64,000 nt of DNA from Hydractinia symbiolongicarpus (lineage: Eukaryota; Cnidaria; Hydrozoa; Anthoathecata; Hydractiniidae): contig NC_079881.1 of NCBI RefSeq assembly GCF_029227915.1, positions 22,419,501 through 22,483,500 on the forward strand, written 5' to 3'. The notes under the pieces are model-generated. The model was not told where the DNA came from. It saw nothing but the letters and a program-made list of their open reading frames with translations, and did not search any database. The position numbers and the translations under genes were made by a program. This document shows, in pieces, positions 1 through 12,649 of the stretch. The number at the start of each line of letters is the position of its first letter. Position 1 is the first letter of the stretch.

Positions 1-645
1 GTTGTTAACAACAGTCAACTTTTGATAAGCAATAATACGACTTTACGCCTAGCAAACTATAACGAGCAGGTAAAAACAGTCAGACAGTAATTTAAAGTTT
101 AGACCAGACTGCATTAAAGTAAATCTGAAACTTGTTTTCCTGTTCTAGTTTCGTCCCTTGTAATAATTTAAGGTAGGTGTTATTGACGCCAAGTATAGAG
201 TGGCCATACATTCAGCAATTGCGATACCCAAATGCTTTTTGTATAACCAAATGTTCTCCGAAATATCCAGATGATATCTTACATTAAAAACGTGTTTTTT
301 TATTATTTTTTTCTAATATTTTTTAGAAACAGTATTCATATATTTTTTTCTTTCCTTTTTCTTTTCCGTATTTTTTCATGATTATTCAGCCTTTACGAGA
401 GCACCTTATGTAATTATGTTATCATTATCTAATATTTTTGAAAACTGTGATATCGAACACATAGCTATAATTACGATTTTTAGTTATATATATTTTTAAT
501 TGGCTCGTTTTCGTATATTTTAGAATTTTTACAATCATAGAACCCTGATCTTTTTGTTATATTTTCCAATTTTGTTATTTCATGAAATTGATATGTTATA
601 TCACGGGCTATTTAACTGACATTTTTATATGTTTACATGTTATTA
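1..645. other. Non-coding AT-rich DNA
   Basis: No credible gene is visible. The sequence is T-rich with homopolymer runs. Open frames are short and low-complexity. Confidence 0.6.
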
Positions 646-882
646 CGTATACACGTGTGTTTTTTATTTTAAATTTCAAGAGTTACTTTCCATTTTATGA
701 ATATTATGAACTTAGTGTTGTGACAATTGTTTTAGTTATTTTATTCCCGTATTACGTATACAAGTATTTTTTACATTTTATTCCCCTATTTCGTATACAC
801 GTGTGTTTTTTATTTCAAATTTCAAGACTTACTTTCCATTTTATGAATATTATGAACTTAGTGTTTTGACAATTATTTTAGT
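646..882. repeat. Direct duplication, 146-bp period
   Basis: A block of about 90 bp starting CGTATACACGTGTG at 646 recurs at 792 with only a few substitutions. A third, shorter echo (ACGTATACAAGTATTTTTTACA) lies between them. This is a local tandem duplication in AT-rich DNA. The 95-aa open frame across it is a by-product of the duplication, not a gene. Confidence 0.75.
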
Positions 883-2794
883 AAGATTTTATTTCCGAAA
901 GGCGTGTAAGGTAATGGTCTGTGTATCGCCTTGATATACACGCGACGTGAAAAAGCTGTTGCTGATTATTGGTGATCATACGATAAAACGTCCACGTCTT
1001 GAGATTGAACAATGCGATTGTAACTGAACGATGGCTGGTATGTAATGCTGCTCGTACTATGCTAAAGTGCACCTGTCGTAATGTCGAACAAAACTGCATA
1101 ACGAATGTTTCCGAATAAATTCTGAGTGAACGTGGGCTTGCAAGTAATGCGGAATATGATTTTGCATGCTCGTGTAACGATTCTAATACGAAAACAGGTA
1201 TACAGATCGAATGTGAGTAACATAATGGGATTGGCATAGTAAACATGTTTTGAACGAAATTTACGGATTAAGTTATTCACTTCACAGTAATCCGTAAGAC
1301 GACTTAGTCAGACTGAACATTATAACGGTGAGTTTCACTTAAATGCGTATCGCGTATGTATACAATGATTAAAAGCATCCACTCACTTAGAACTTTCTTT
1401 CTTATTTTGAAGATGATCACCATGATATATTTTCCCCCTATGATTTGTCAAAAATATTTCAACATCTTTACGTCGCATTTTCATCAAAATATATTACAAT
1501 CATTTCAAAAGTTTAGAAAAACATAAAAACGTAAGATTTCTCCAAAAATCCAATGCATCAGTAATATAATAATTCTAAGCCTTTCAACCCTATTATACCA
1601 GAGTTTTTTTGCCCATTGTAGCCCTGGGAAAGGGGGTAGAGGGTGCGTAGGGGATTGTGGTATGTATTCTTGAAGACTGAACCATTCATTAGCATATATA
1701 TAAAATTATTATAACATCAAAACAGCGCAAAAAATGTTTTAAGTTGACCTGCCGAACAAATAATTCTAAAAAACAGGAACGTTCAGTTTCGCCATCCAAA
1801 TACTCTTTTCTTGATGGATAAATAAAACTTAGAAAAGTCACCAAGTTTTAGCCCTATCATCAGCGCTCCTTTTGCGACTTATTCCTGAACAAGCATGCAA
1901 TCATAAAAACGGGATTGCGTGTGATACTGGATCATACATTATGTCAGTTGTTAAAAGATGAAACTTAGAATATGAATTGTTTACTTTTAATTTCTTAACC
2001 CTTAAAATACTCTCGCGTTTAAATGGTTTAAATACCAAAAAACAATTCATATTTAAAAATTGCAGTTGTCATCGGTTGCCAAGGAAGTTATATAGATAGT
2101 TTGTTTTCGAAAATATTTTAAACTACGATATTAGTATCAATGAAACTCTCAAAATTTGCACACCACATCAAATAAAATGATGTAAATTTAAGTTAGAGTC
2201 AAAGATATTGTTCAGTTGTTTTGTTATTCTTTAGAAAGAAGTTTCTTCGAAGATGGTTAAATTCATAATTTTCATCTAAAGAAAGAAGTCTTCCCAAAAA
2301 CGTATGTAAATGCCATTTTAGCATTTGTGTTATCTAGCTTACTTGTAACGCATTTTTGTTTTCAATTTTCTTGCCTTAAACAAACAATAGTATTATATTA
2401 CCACATTGCTAAGAAAATGTGTGAATTTTTTTAGGTAAAATTTGCCAGCAGATGTAGAAGTGGTTTAAAGATGACAAAATTACATGTTGTTATAATTGCT
2501 TCTAAACACATTCTTCAAAACAATTCAATTTTTTGACTACTATGGACAACCTCAAACAAACTGTATAAAGACGTCGTTGGGTAATTACGAAAAAAACTCG
2601 TCACATGGATGTTAGAATTATAGCTTGTGTTAAATTGATTGAGATGAAACGGAGTGACATCTAATACTAGTGAGTTCGATCTGTCAAGTGCTTGCACAGA
2701 ATATACAGTATCAAAGAGTTTAAAAGAATCATTTTAACCTTTTTGGAATATGAATTATATAAGCGTCAGCTACGTAATATAAACAAAAAATTGC
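883..2794. other. Intergenic, no gene recognised
   Basis: Short open frames on the minus strand (around 878-1280 and 2515-2697) lack recognisable domains, and their composition matches the background. Nothing else is supported. Confidence 0.5.
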
Positions 2795-3149
2795 ATGAAG
2801 AGTTGTCTAATTCGATTTAATGTTGCTGGTGGCAGTAGTGATGGACACATTGAAGAGTACATTCTCCTTTCTCGCGATTACTTTGGTCGACTGAATAATT
2901 CTATTCAGGTAACTGGCTGATCAAATGGTTTTGTTTTAGAAATTGTTGAAAACAATGCATGAAACCAACATAAAATATTTTTTGCCAAAACTTACGAAGA
3001 TCATAGGTGTTAGCAGTAAGTATCGGTTTATTGAGGTGTTTGTGCCAGAAATGTATTCCCATCATATGAAACCCACGATAAAAATAAAATTCAACCTAAT
3101 TTTTGAGAAATTGAAATGTGTACCCGCCAGAATGAAAGGTTCAACTTAA
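2795..3149 (+). other. Possible two-part coding remnant
   Basis: From ATG 2795 a 38-codon frame ends exactly at CAG|GTAACT (2908). A second frame in matching phase begins after TTTTAG (2940) and runs to a TAA at 3149. The predicted second part is basic and reads like ordinary protein. The implied intron is only 31 bp, which is very short for an animal gene. This may be a gene fragment with a deletion, or chance. No family is recognised. Confidence 0.2.
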
Positions 3150-6149
3150 TTGTTTTGAATGTCTCAATACTGATTTTGCACCAATCATTCGTTCATTATC
3201 ACTTAAAGCCAGCACTACAAATAATATTAGGTAAATTTAGTTGATTGTGGTGCTGCTAAGTATTTGGCGTTTGGAATTAACCCTATTCTTGCTGGGGCGG
3301 GGGTGGGGGGTGATTCATATTAAAGGTTATTTAGCATTGCTGGAAAATCAGGTAGTTATAAAATAAGAATGTCTCATGGAACTCATTCAGTTTGGCGATA
3401 AAAGTGATGGTAACGACAGATTTTCTTTTATTTGTGACACCTTCTACTGTGTTAACTCGTTATTTTCACGCAAAATTACAAAAATAATTTATTTCATTAA
3501 AAACACCTTTTTATTAAATAATATTAAATAATCTTTTACATTATCGTTTTTATTTTAGGGACATTACGTCCAATTGCAATATGTTGTTTCATAATTCAAC
3601 CATAAAATATATACACTGTTGTATCGCTGCTCATGGTTATTGCTGCTGCGTGATTATACTAGATTGTCGTGTGATAAAGGTATGTGCCTACGAAGATTTT
3701 ATTGAATGGATCCATCCAATCCAATATTGATACATTGCGACTCCGTCATACTGATGTCCTTTAAATTCAGAGATTGTATTCATACCTGGAGAACTGGAAA
3801 ATTTCACCAACTTAAGGTTTTGTTGGTGTTATAAGAAATTACAAGCAACTACAATATCATGAAGACGATTGTTCAAGAAATTAAGTTGCTGATGGTGATA
3901 ATTATTATAAAAGTATACTTTTACACCTCATTCTATGAATAATCTATGAAAGGATACACCTGTTTTGTCAGGTCTTTTGTTGGCTAGCCAATAGTGCTAA
4001 GGAGAGAAATTAAATTATTAAATACCTACTACAGCGCATTTTTAGTTTCCATTGACGGGGTGGTGTCTTTCATTTTGTGGTTGTTTAGTGTTTCTGCACC
4101 TACTGTAGACCGGTAGGGGAAGTTGATTGATTAAATACTTTAGCTAATTAATTATACACATTTTAATAGTGGTGCTATTAAAATATTTAGTGTGGAAGTT
4201 TCATCCACACTAATTTTGTGAAATGTATCTATAGTTAAGAAATAACTACCGCTGCTGATAAATGTGTAAGGATAAATCCTACAAAGTTGAACTTGTGCTT
4301 CTTAAGTGAAAATATCGTACGTTTTATTTCTTTAAAAAAATTCTGCTAAAGTAAAGTGGCGTACGCACATTCGATAATATTTATTTTTTGAAAGACATTC
4401 CCATATTTCCGTACTTTTATTAATAATAATGATTTTACTAGGGCTAGTTCAATTTGTTCAATTTCTAGTAACCAACGTAAGTTGATGATTTATATACCAC
4501 AATAACGACCACAATGTTGCCACAGTGCGGTCCCGTAGAGTACTAAAGCCATATTGTAACAAACAGAACTTTCCAAATTATGTATTAATCAACTAATTCT
4601 AAGGGAGAAGTTTTAATACTATCTGATACACCAAGGTAAAAATTAAATAAAGGATAATTCTATCGAAAGTTATAGTATTTTCCGATTGTAAGTAAGTATT
4701 TTAGAAATTTGAGTAGTTGCTTCAAGAAGTGGTCAATTTAACATTCCAGTGTCTAATAAATAAGCATAATAACATAGTAAGTATCATTACTATGCAGCAT
4801 AGCAAAATTAAACCGAAATTTAGCACAATCGTGCAATGTTTCATTGATTTGAGGAAGTAGGTTTTGTCGATAGCATTATCTATGAAGTGTTTTGGTGATC
4901 ATGAAACTGCATTGTTGAAGTTATAACTCGAGTTATAACTTAAAATCGAGTTTACAGTTAACATAAGCTGAGGTGGAACAAATATGCGACTGTAATTGCA
5001 CAATCTGTGAAACATATTACTTAATAAAAATGCGCAACTAGTTCATATTTTAAATTCAAAACAATCCTGGCAAGGCATAGCATAATTTTATTGTAATGAC
5101 GTATAGGCGCGCTATCCGGTCATGACCAAATGAAACTGTAACAAGTGATGTCATCAACCTTTTTCTGTCGTTATTCTTGGTAGCGGTGGTTGTAGTGTTG
5201 ATGCAGAAACGATGTATGGTATCTTTGCTCAAATGAAAATGGACAACTGTTAAAGTAAAGTCTGCCATTAAATTGTTTGGTGTTGGCAGCTTAGTCATAG
5301 CTTGATAAACTTGCATTACAAACCAAAAAAATACTTTTGCCTTAGATTTTTGGAAAATAGACCCTGAAGTATATATTACGTTCACATTCCTAATGTTTGA
5401 GAGAATTCAAAACTATTTTGCTTTTTTTTCTTCCACCATGCATTTTTATCCTAAATGTTTATAACCTGCAACTGAAAGAAAGTTTTTTATATTCTTTTGT
5501 ATCTTGACCGTAAATCAGAACGTACGAAAGGAATTATTAAACATCGAGGATAAAAAATGCATTTAAATCAGTTTGAATCCTTTTGAACCGTCTGAAGTAA
5601 GAAAGTTTTTATTTGACTCTTTCAGTAATCAGTCCTCCAGATCCAGTTTCTGTATTTCATTTGATGTTGCATGTACAGGATCTGCTTTTGTATGTGTGCC
5701 ATAGTCCAAGTTTTTAACGCATTTCTCTGGAAATGAAAAGAAGTGTTTCAACAAGGGATGACTTTACATTTAATACGTATAGTTTCATATTGTTTTTGAA
5801 AATAGTGTGCAAATATTTACTTAGTTTTAGCTTGTGATAAAATTTAAAATTAAGATCCTATTATGTTAGTAAACACATAATTTAAAGTAGGTGGATATTT
5901 GCAATAAAGATTATTACTTCTTTTAGGTCTGAAATATGAAAGAAATACTTGCTTTTGACAGTAACTCTAATGTGAAAAAGTGAAAAAAGAACTTGACAGC
6001 ATTTCTGTAATTTCATCAATGGGTTCAACGTTACACATCTGGGTTAATATCGACCTATACGAAAACTGCGGGAAAAATTTGAACCTCTCACGAACTTAAA
6101 CTTGAATCAAGGTGAAGAAGATGAATATTATATTTTGCATGAAACTTCT
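3150..6149. other. Intergenic DNA with a short G-run and a palindrome
   Basis: No gene is recognised. A G-rich run (about 3294-3312, three G tracts separated by single bases) and the 24-bp palindrome at 4918 are the only structured items. The 109-aa minus frame at 5056-5385 has no recognisable domain. Confidence 0.45.
4918..4941. repeat. Perfect 24-bp palindrome
   Basis: The 12-base arm AAGTTATAACTC is followed directly by its reverse complement GAGTTATAACTT, with a central CTCGAG. There is no spacer. It lies in DNA with no gene, so a role as a dimer-binding site is only a possibility. Confidence 0.8.
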
Positions 6150-6178
6150 ATAACAAGGCATCTGTACCAACTGCGCCA
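6075..6178 (-). other. Possible tRNA-derived SINE head
   Basis: On the minus strand TGGCGCAGTTGG (6178 to 6167) fits the RNA polymerase III A-box consensus exactly. GGTTCAAATTT (6085 to 6075) resembles a B box but lacks the final cytosines. The two are about 82 nt apart, longer than in a normal tRNA, and no cloverleaf forms. Copy B of the repeat keeps only a weak A box near 10040. This is read as a possible SINE remnant, not a tRNA gene. Confidence 0.25.
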
Positions 6179-7870
6179 TGCTACCTGAAAATTTGATTTC
6201 AAGTTTAAATAAATCAAACGTAGGTATTGGAGTTTTGGTTAAAAGTGTTGGAGAAAAACTTTTCTCCTATTAATCGATGTATTTTAATTTATTTTCTCTA
6301 CTTAGTGTGTGAATATTGCAATATACAAACAATTTTCAGTCGTTGCAATTTTTGAAGAAAACGAGAGTTGACAGATACTGCTTTCTCCGTCACAATGCAA
6401 GATCAAATTCTATGCAAGGTGATAATATATTTTGTTATCAATTTTGTTCTAAAAATTTTAACCCGAAATATCTGATATTCTGACAAAAAATGTTCTTATA
6501 ACAAATATGTGTAAAGTCTCAGAAATGTGTAACTACTTAATTTATAAATAACAGTTTTAGTTCGATGAGTATCCAGATCAGTTAAACCGTCCTAACCATG
6601 ATATCAGTTCTTTGCACAAAAGTCGTTTTCTTCAAGGTCTGTATGCTTTTGTATACTGAAAATTTAACTTTCTATTTCACTATTTTATGTGCGTACAAAT
6701 CGGGCGCACAAACAAAAGATTTAGTACAAAAATTACACGCCAAGCATGATACTATTGCACTAGAATTTTTTACGCGCGCAATAAGTGTAATACCAAAAAG
6801 ACGTTTATAGGCAATTCAGACCGCGGAAAGACATGGCGAATAAAAAGCTCGTTTGATATGGCCCTTTTTAACAAAATAATGTTTTTGCGCTGATGTATAC
6901 AATTTCTTACAGTTTCTTATCTGATTGGAATGGAGGCCTATGGTTGTTGCGTACAGCTTACTAACATGTTTAATCTCAGTTTGCCGCTTCTGAACGCCAC
7001 TATAATTTGACGAATAATCATAGCAGCAGTAATTTTCGCCAAACTTAACCATCCGTGACAATAAACTTACCTTGCCACTAAAGTCACTTATACAGAACAC
7101 CACCAACACATCCCACAAACTTATCAAAATCAAACAACCGATTTAATCTCAACAATATCATAACCGTTGCATTCAATTAAAGCGATAAAACATCACTAAT
7201 TCATGCCCAATATCATAACGAACAGCAGCAGCAGTTTGTTTGTTTATTTGCCTGTTTATTTGTTTTTTTTCTACTGTATCTAAACAAATTGTTTGTTGTT
7301 TGCCTGTTGATTTTTGGTTTTCTACTGTATCTAAAAAGACTGTTTGCGGCACAAATGCGTCCAGGGAAGCGCTAGTTTAAAATCAACATTAAAACTCGAC
7401 TTTTTTTCTTAATTCAGTAAGTATCAATAATCCTGCCCTTAGAACTTTAAGTCATAGGTTGAATTTTATTATCAAACGTTTTACATATGTACGCATAAGT
7501 ACGTTTGTATTTTTTACTTCCCAATCTATATTTAGTGCGCACAAGGTAAGTTTATTATTTTATTGCATGCGGCAACTTTTTCCCTTTTTTTGGTCTAGTC
7601 TTTCACTAAAAACGTGTTACACCTGAAGTATCATCCAGCAAAAGGATTAAACTTTCCAGACTATTTATGCACTTAAGTACAGCGCCAATTCGCAATTGAA
7701 TTTATCAATACTCACCCTTACAGTGAAAAACTGGTGTAACGCGTCAACAAATGCACGTCCTTCCAACTATATCCAACCATTTCAGTCTATATATTTACCA
7801 TGGTAATCAGAACCATGTACCGTTCCACCGACTGTGCATAGTACAAACTAAAGGAAGGAATTCAACCATT
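6150..7870. repeat. Diverged dispersed repeat, copy A
   Basis: This copy is collinear with 10050-11735. Shared landmarks include a GATATTCTGA.. then TTCTTATAACAAAT block (6475 and 10190), a run around ACAAACAAAAGATTTAGTAC (6707; related at 10455 and 8012), TGTATACAATTTCTTA (6893 and 10750) and a motif around GCACGTCCTTCCAACTATAT (7752). Short frames such as 6598-6810 and 6816-7133 fall in it but are not conserved between copies, so I do not call them genes. An old transposon or segmental duplicate is likely. Confidence 0.6.
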
Positions 7871-7879
7871 TCAATCTAA

Positions 7880-8640
7880 AAAAGGTTCTTATAACTAACA
7901 TGTGTAAACTTTTGGACATGATGTTTTAGTCCCAAGAGAATCAAGACGGTTTGTATGCGTTTGTCAACTTCAATATTTTATGAACGTGCAAATCTTTGCG
8001 CTCCTGCGCACAAACAAAAGAATTAGTACAGGAATTACACGCCAAGCGTTTCACTCCACACTCCTCTTTTTTACTCCACAATCTATATTCAGTGCGCACA
8101 AAGTTGCTTATTACTTCATTGTATGCAGCGACTATCGTTAGCATCCTTTTTTTTACTGCAGTGTTGTAATGATGTACTCATAATTTTTGACTAGGCTTGT
8201 GCTACATAGATAAAAAGAGTATTGTTTTCTGAGCCAGTTCATGTTTAAAAATAGGAGGAGCGATTTTTTCTTCGACGTCATGCAAAGCGGACTTGCAATT
8301 TAATTGTAATTGTATTACTGCATTTTATTAGTTTAATTGGCCTATTCTCTGACTAGAAACATGTTAGACCTGAAATATCATCTAGGAAAAGGACACTTAC
8401 ATACAGCGCGAATTCGCGATTGAATTTTCTTAATACTGAACCTCACAGTCATTAACTGATGTAACACGCCACCAAATGCACGTCCTTCCAACGATATCCA
8501 ACAATTCAATCGATATATTTATCATAGCAAGCATAACCATGTACCATTCCTCTCATTGCTATCACGCCACCAACTGTGCATAATAATTAACGGATGGAAT
8601 TCAATCGTTTCAATCTAAACATTTACCATGACAGAAAAAA
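7880..8640. repeat. Diverged dispersed repeat, partial copy C
   Basis: This is a partial third copy of the family at 6150-7870 and 10050-11735. It matches the 3' half of copy A closely at 8090-8130 (AGTGCGCACAA...) and 8360-8600 (TCATCTAGGAAAAGGA, then GCACGTCCTTCCAACGATAT). The 67-aa minus frame at 7941-8144 is inside it and is unlikely to be real. Confidence 0.55.
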
Positions 8641-10049
8641 CGCGTATGTAATGTGCGCCTACTACTGGTGCTAGTCATGGTCCTCAGTGGTTTCTTAAAT
8701 AGTTTTGAAGCTGCATCTAGATTTCATTTAAATATTTTTCATTAGGCCGTGTTATATTAAGCAAATATCACACATCAATCTAAAGGTTGATTATTAACAT
8801 GTCCAACAAAATCAAATGTGTTTAACAACTGTTAATTTAAAAGCCAAACCTAAATACTTACTTTTAAATACCTAAATCATTGCCGTATATTACATATCTA
8901 CCGCAATATTTAAATTCAAAATATTAAAAGGAGTTCATAATAAAAAAAATTAATCATTTTGATATTATGTATAAAAAAAACCAGCGCAAACGTGCCGAGC
9001 ATGATAATAATGCAGCGTTTTATAATTTTTTGGACGGTTTATAAACCGTGTATTTTATAAAAAATAGTGCTTTTTGGTTTCAGCCTTGCATGGTATGGCC
9101 TAAAGATATATAAGGCTTTAGTATATGACTAACCAAATTGCTGTGGATAATCACATGATACCAAACAAAACCATATACAACATGAATTATCAGAACTCAC
9201 AATCCAACCTCGGCTCTTTGTCTTATTTTTTTTAACTGGACGGCAGAAAAAAATAGAAGAAGCCCAGGAATCGAGATTCCTCACAGTCTCTATTGCTCCA
9301 TATTTATACCAGTTGAAAATATAAAATGTTGTCTCCGGGGTGTTAAAAACAATAGCAACAGAAAATTACTTTTTACAGTTTATATAAATTCTTCTTTAGG
9401 ATGTAGTCGCTGTTTTTATAAGAATAGTGTGTTTTCGTTTTAGTCTCCATGTTCTTATATAATGTTTTATAAAAATAAAGTCCGCTATAACTTGCTATAG
9501 TAAATAGAAAATTCTGTTCCATAACGGCCCATTGCTTTTGATAGAAAAATGTTCAGTTTGTTTGATATGCAATAAAAAGGTAAATCTCTGATCAGTTTTG
9601 TGTAACAAACAAATGTTTATACTTAGAACAAATAATCAAACTTTGACATATTCTTACGATGTTCTGAAAATCTGACAAATGCAGTTTATTCTTACAAAAA
9701 AGTGCTTCAAAGAAATATTTTCTTTGTGATGTTATATCATCGTAAGTTCTTCTCTTTTAAAAAAATAAATGTAACTAACAACATGAACTTCGTTCGACAT
9801 CAACGAATTGCATTCATATTCGAATCCGATAGACTTTCTATAAAACTAAGCAACCTCGGCCACATAATAAAAAAATGGCAAACATAGACCTCATGATGAG
9901 TCATAAGAACGTGACTCGTGATTTGCATGTCGTGGAATTACTTCCTCGCGCAGTTATTTTCCTCAACGCATTTCTGTGCAAAATGTCTATAAACAGTAAG
10001 TAAGAGAGGTTTTAAGTTTTGATCACTTAAACACGGCACATAGACCAAC
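8641..10049. other. Intergenic, nothing recognised
   Basis: The stretch is AT-rich with only short frames (for example 9702-9887) and no recognisable domain. No repeat boundary was found. Confidence 0.4.
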
Positions 10050-11735
10050 TGCGCTTTAAAGTTTGATTTCAAGAAAATAAACATATTAATCGTATGTGTT
10101 GGAATTTCAAATTCATATGTTGTTCTATGGAAGGTAATAATATTCTTTGTTATTAATTTAGTTCGAAAGGTTATAAGCCTAAATTTCTGATATTCTGATG
10201 GAAACCATTCTTATAACAAATGCGAGTAAAATTTCAGTGTTTAAACAAAACATGTTTTAGTCCGATAAGAATTAAGATCAGTTGAAATGTCTTGCACATC
10301 GTACATGAAGTCAGAATTTCAACCAAGCCTGCAGTAAGTGTTTAATTCCTTGCTACTTATCAGCCATAGCTTCATAAATAAGTCATTTTCTCCAAGGTTT
10401 GCATGGTTTTGTAAAATTTCCACCAATATAATATCATTGCGAGCCTATCGTCGCGCCCTTGCGTACAAACAACAATTTTAGTACAGAAATTATACGTTAA
10501 GCCATTAAATAAAACGTGTTAAAATGTATTTTTTTTCTAAGAAAAAGAACTGATTGCGGAAAGGTGTTTTAGGCGTGATTTTCCTTGCTATTTATTGGTA
10601 ATCTAAGCGTGGACGAAATAAGTTCATGCTATTGCACAAGAATTTCTAACGCAGGAAACAGATTTTCTTCAATGTAATTCCACTTAAGGTATGGCAAATA
10701 AAAAGCTTGTCTAATACGACGCTTCTCAACAGAATAATGTTTTGCGCTTATGTATACAATTTCTTATCAATAACTACCGCATCTATCAAGCTATCATCTA
10801 GGAATATGTAGGAAAAGGTAGCATGGTTAAAATCAATTAAAATCGTGTACATTAAAATGGTCTGTTCTACTGCGCACAGAGCACAATTATTAATTAAAGC
10901 AGTACTAATTGTCGCTAAAGAACAACCATACATGACGATATACACTTCAGAACACCACCAACACATCCTGCAAACTGATCAAACACAAACAACCGTTTCC
11001 ATATAAAAAATATAACCGTGACATACAATTAAAGCGGAATAATTTATATTCGATATCACAACAAATAGCAGCACTACCGAACCCGTTTACTCAATTTATA
11101 CGACTTGCCGTAAACTGAGTTTAATAATCGGTCATTAAATATCAGAAAATTTTGTCCTCCCTATGTTGTTAATACACGTTGTTTAAAAAACTTCCTCGTT
11201 GCTTTGACTGCGTAGATTTTTTGCATTCTAGGAACTATAAAATTAAAATAGTATTTATATAAATCACCGCTCGTATAATTGGTTGCACAGAACTACTTAT
11301 GTTTTTTTCTCCCCAATCTATTTTTAGTCCTTTTATTCTTTTATTGCATGTTGCAACTGGTGTTAGCGTTAAATAAAAATTGTTAACTAGGCTTATGCAA
11401 CATAGTGGACAAAAAATATCTTCCCACGAGTTCTATGTTGATCCCTCCCAGGTGATCCCTCACTAAAAACATGTTCCCCTCATGCGCTATCTTTCTCTTA
11501 GTCATGTTAAAAAAGCGTGCGCCGTTCTCAAACGATATGTCATAGATGATAAGACTTTATCACAACAACCACTTATGTACACCGTCAATTTCGCAATCGA
11601 ATTTTATCAATACTAACCGTCACAGTCTTGGTCCAGCGCTAACAAAATTCACGTTCTTCCAACTAACGGAAGAAAGTCAACCGTTTCAGTCTATATGCCA
11701 ACACGCCACCGTAATGAGAGTTTATTTTGATCCAT
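10050..11735. repeat. Diverged dispersed repeat, copy B
   Basis: This copy has the same order of blocks and orientation as 6150-7870, offset by about 3.85 kb. The two are clearly related but heavily diverged. No coding frame is preserved. Confidence 0.6.
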
Positions 11736-12649
11736 AATTTGATCATCTTTATATATGTTGAAATATGTTCATATGCATCTACAACTAGTAATCAGACGCA
11801 AGGCCCACGGGACAGCATCTGAACAAAGAACAAAATATATTAGACTTTTATATTGTTCTCCAGTGTTCAATTGTGAACGTAATTGGTTTCTTTATATTGA
11901 GATGTTTTATTGATTTTGACTTCAATTTTAAAACACAGAAAGGAATTATTAATATGAAGCGATTTAAATATCACTCCTTGTTTTCTAATTTTAGTGATGA
12001 CACCCGGCTGACATAGCACAAATTGCATCGCAGCCATGTATTAACCAAACAACACCACTTTTTAGAGAATATAGCGACAGCAAACAACTTTTATTTTCTT
12101 TAAAGTAAAAATAACTTGACATATAACGTTAGTTGTCGTAACAGGTTTTTTAAATTAGTCTGATAACTTTCCCTTCTACTCAATATAACATTTTCTAAAT
12201 TTCTTATTCCTCTTTTTCTCCAATATCCACTTATTAAGCACCTTTTCATGAGAACCAATAAAAGATTTCAAAAAGTGATTTCTCTCAAGAATCTTTTTGC
12301 TTGTTGTAGCCGTGAAGGACTTTGTAAGAACTGCAAGTTCAAAAGGTTCAAAGGTTTATAACATTAATCTTATATTTCACCGTATCCAAAAGCGTTGTTG
12401 GAACTAACTGGTTACCTGTGTTAATTTTTTGAATGTGAGGAAAAGCAATCGAGTTTGCTTTTTATCTTATAACCAGTGTTGATCAATCAAATTTCTTTTT
12501 ATTTCTCGTAACATATCGTCAATGTATCGACTGCATAATGTTACATTCATTCATTTCGTGTTATTTAACCAGCCATTGACTAACATGGGAAGCGGATCCC
12601 ATTGTATAACTATCTATTTGGTGGTACTACTACAAACAAATAATTAAGA
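11736..12649. other. Intergenic, nothing recognised
   Basis: AT-rich DNA without a supported gene or repeat leads into the tandem array that starts near 12650. Confidence 0.4.

Noticed and set aside
878-1280. Two overlapping minus-strand frames of 72 and 122 aa
   Set aside because: No recognisable domain, no splice context, and composition like the surrounding DNA.
3294-3312. G-quadruplex
   Set aside because: Only three G tracts are present, so a stable four-tract quadruplex is not clearly possible.
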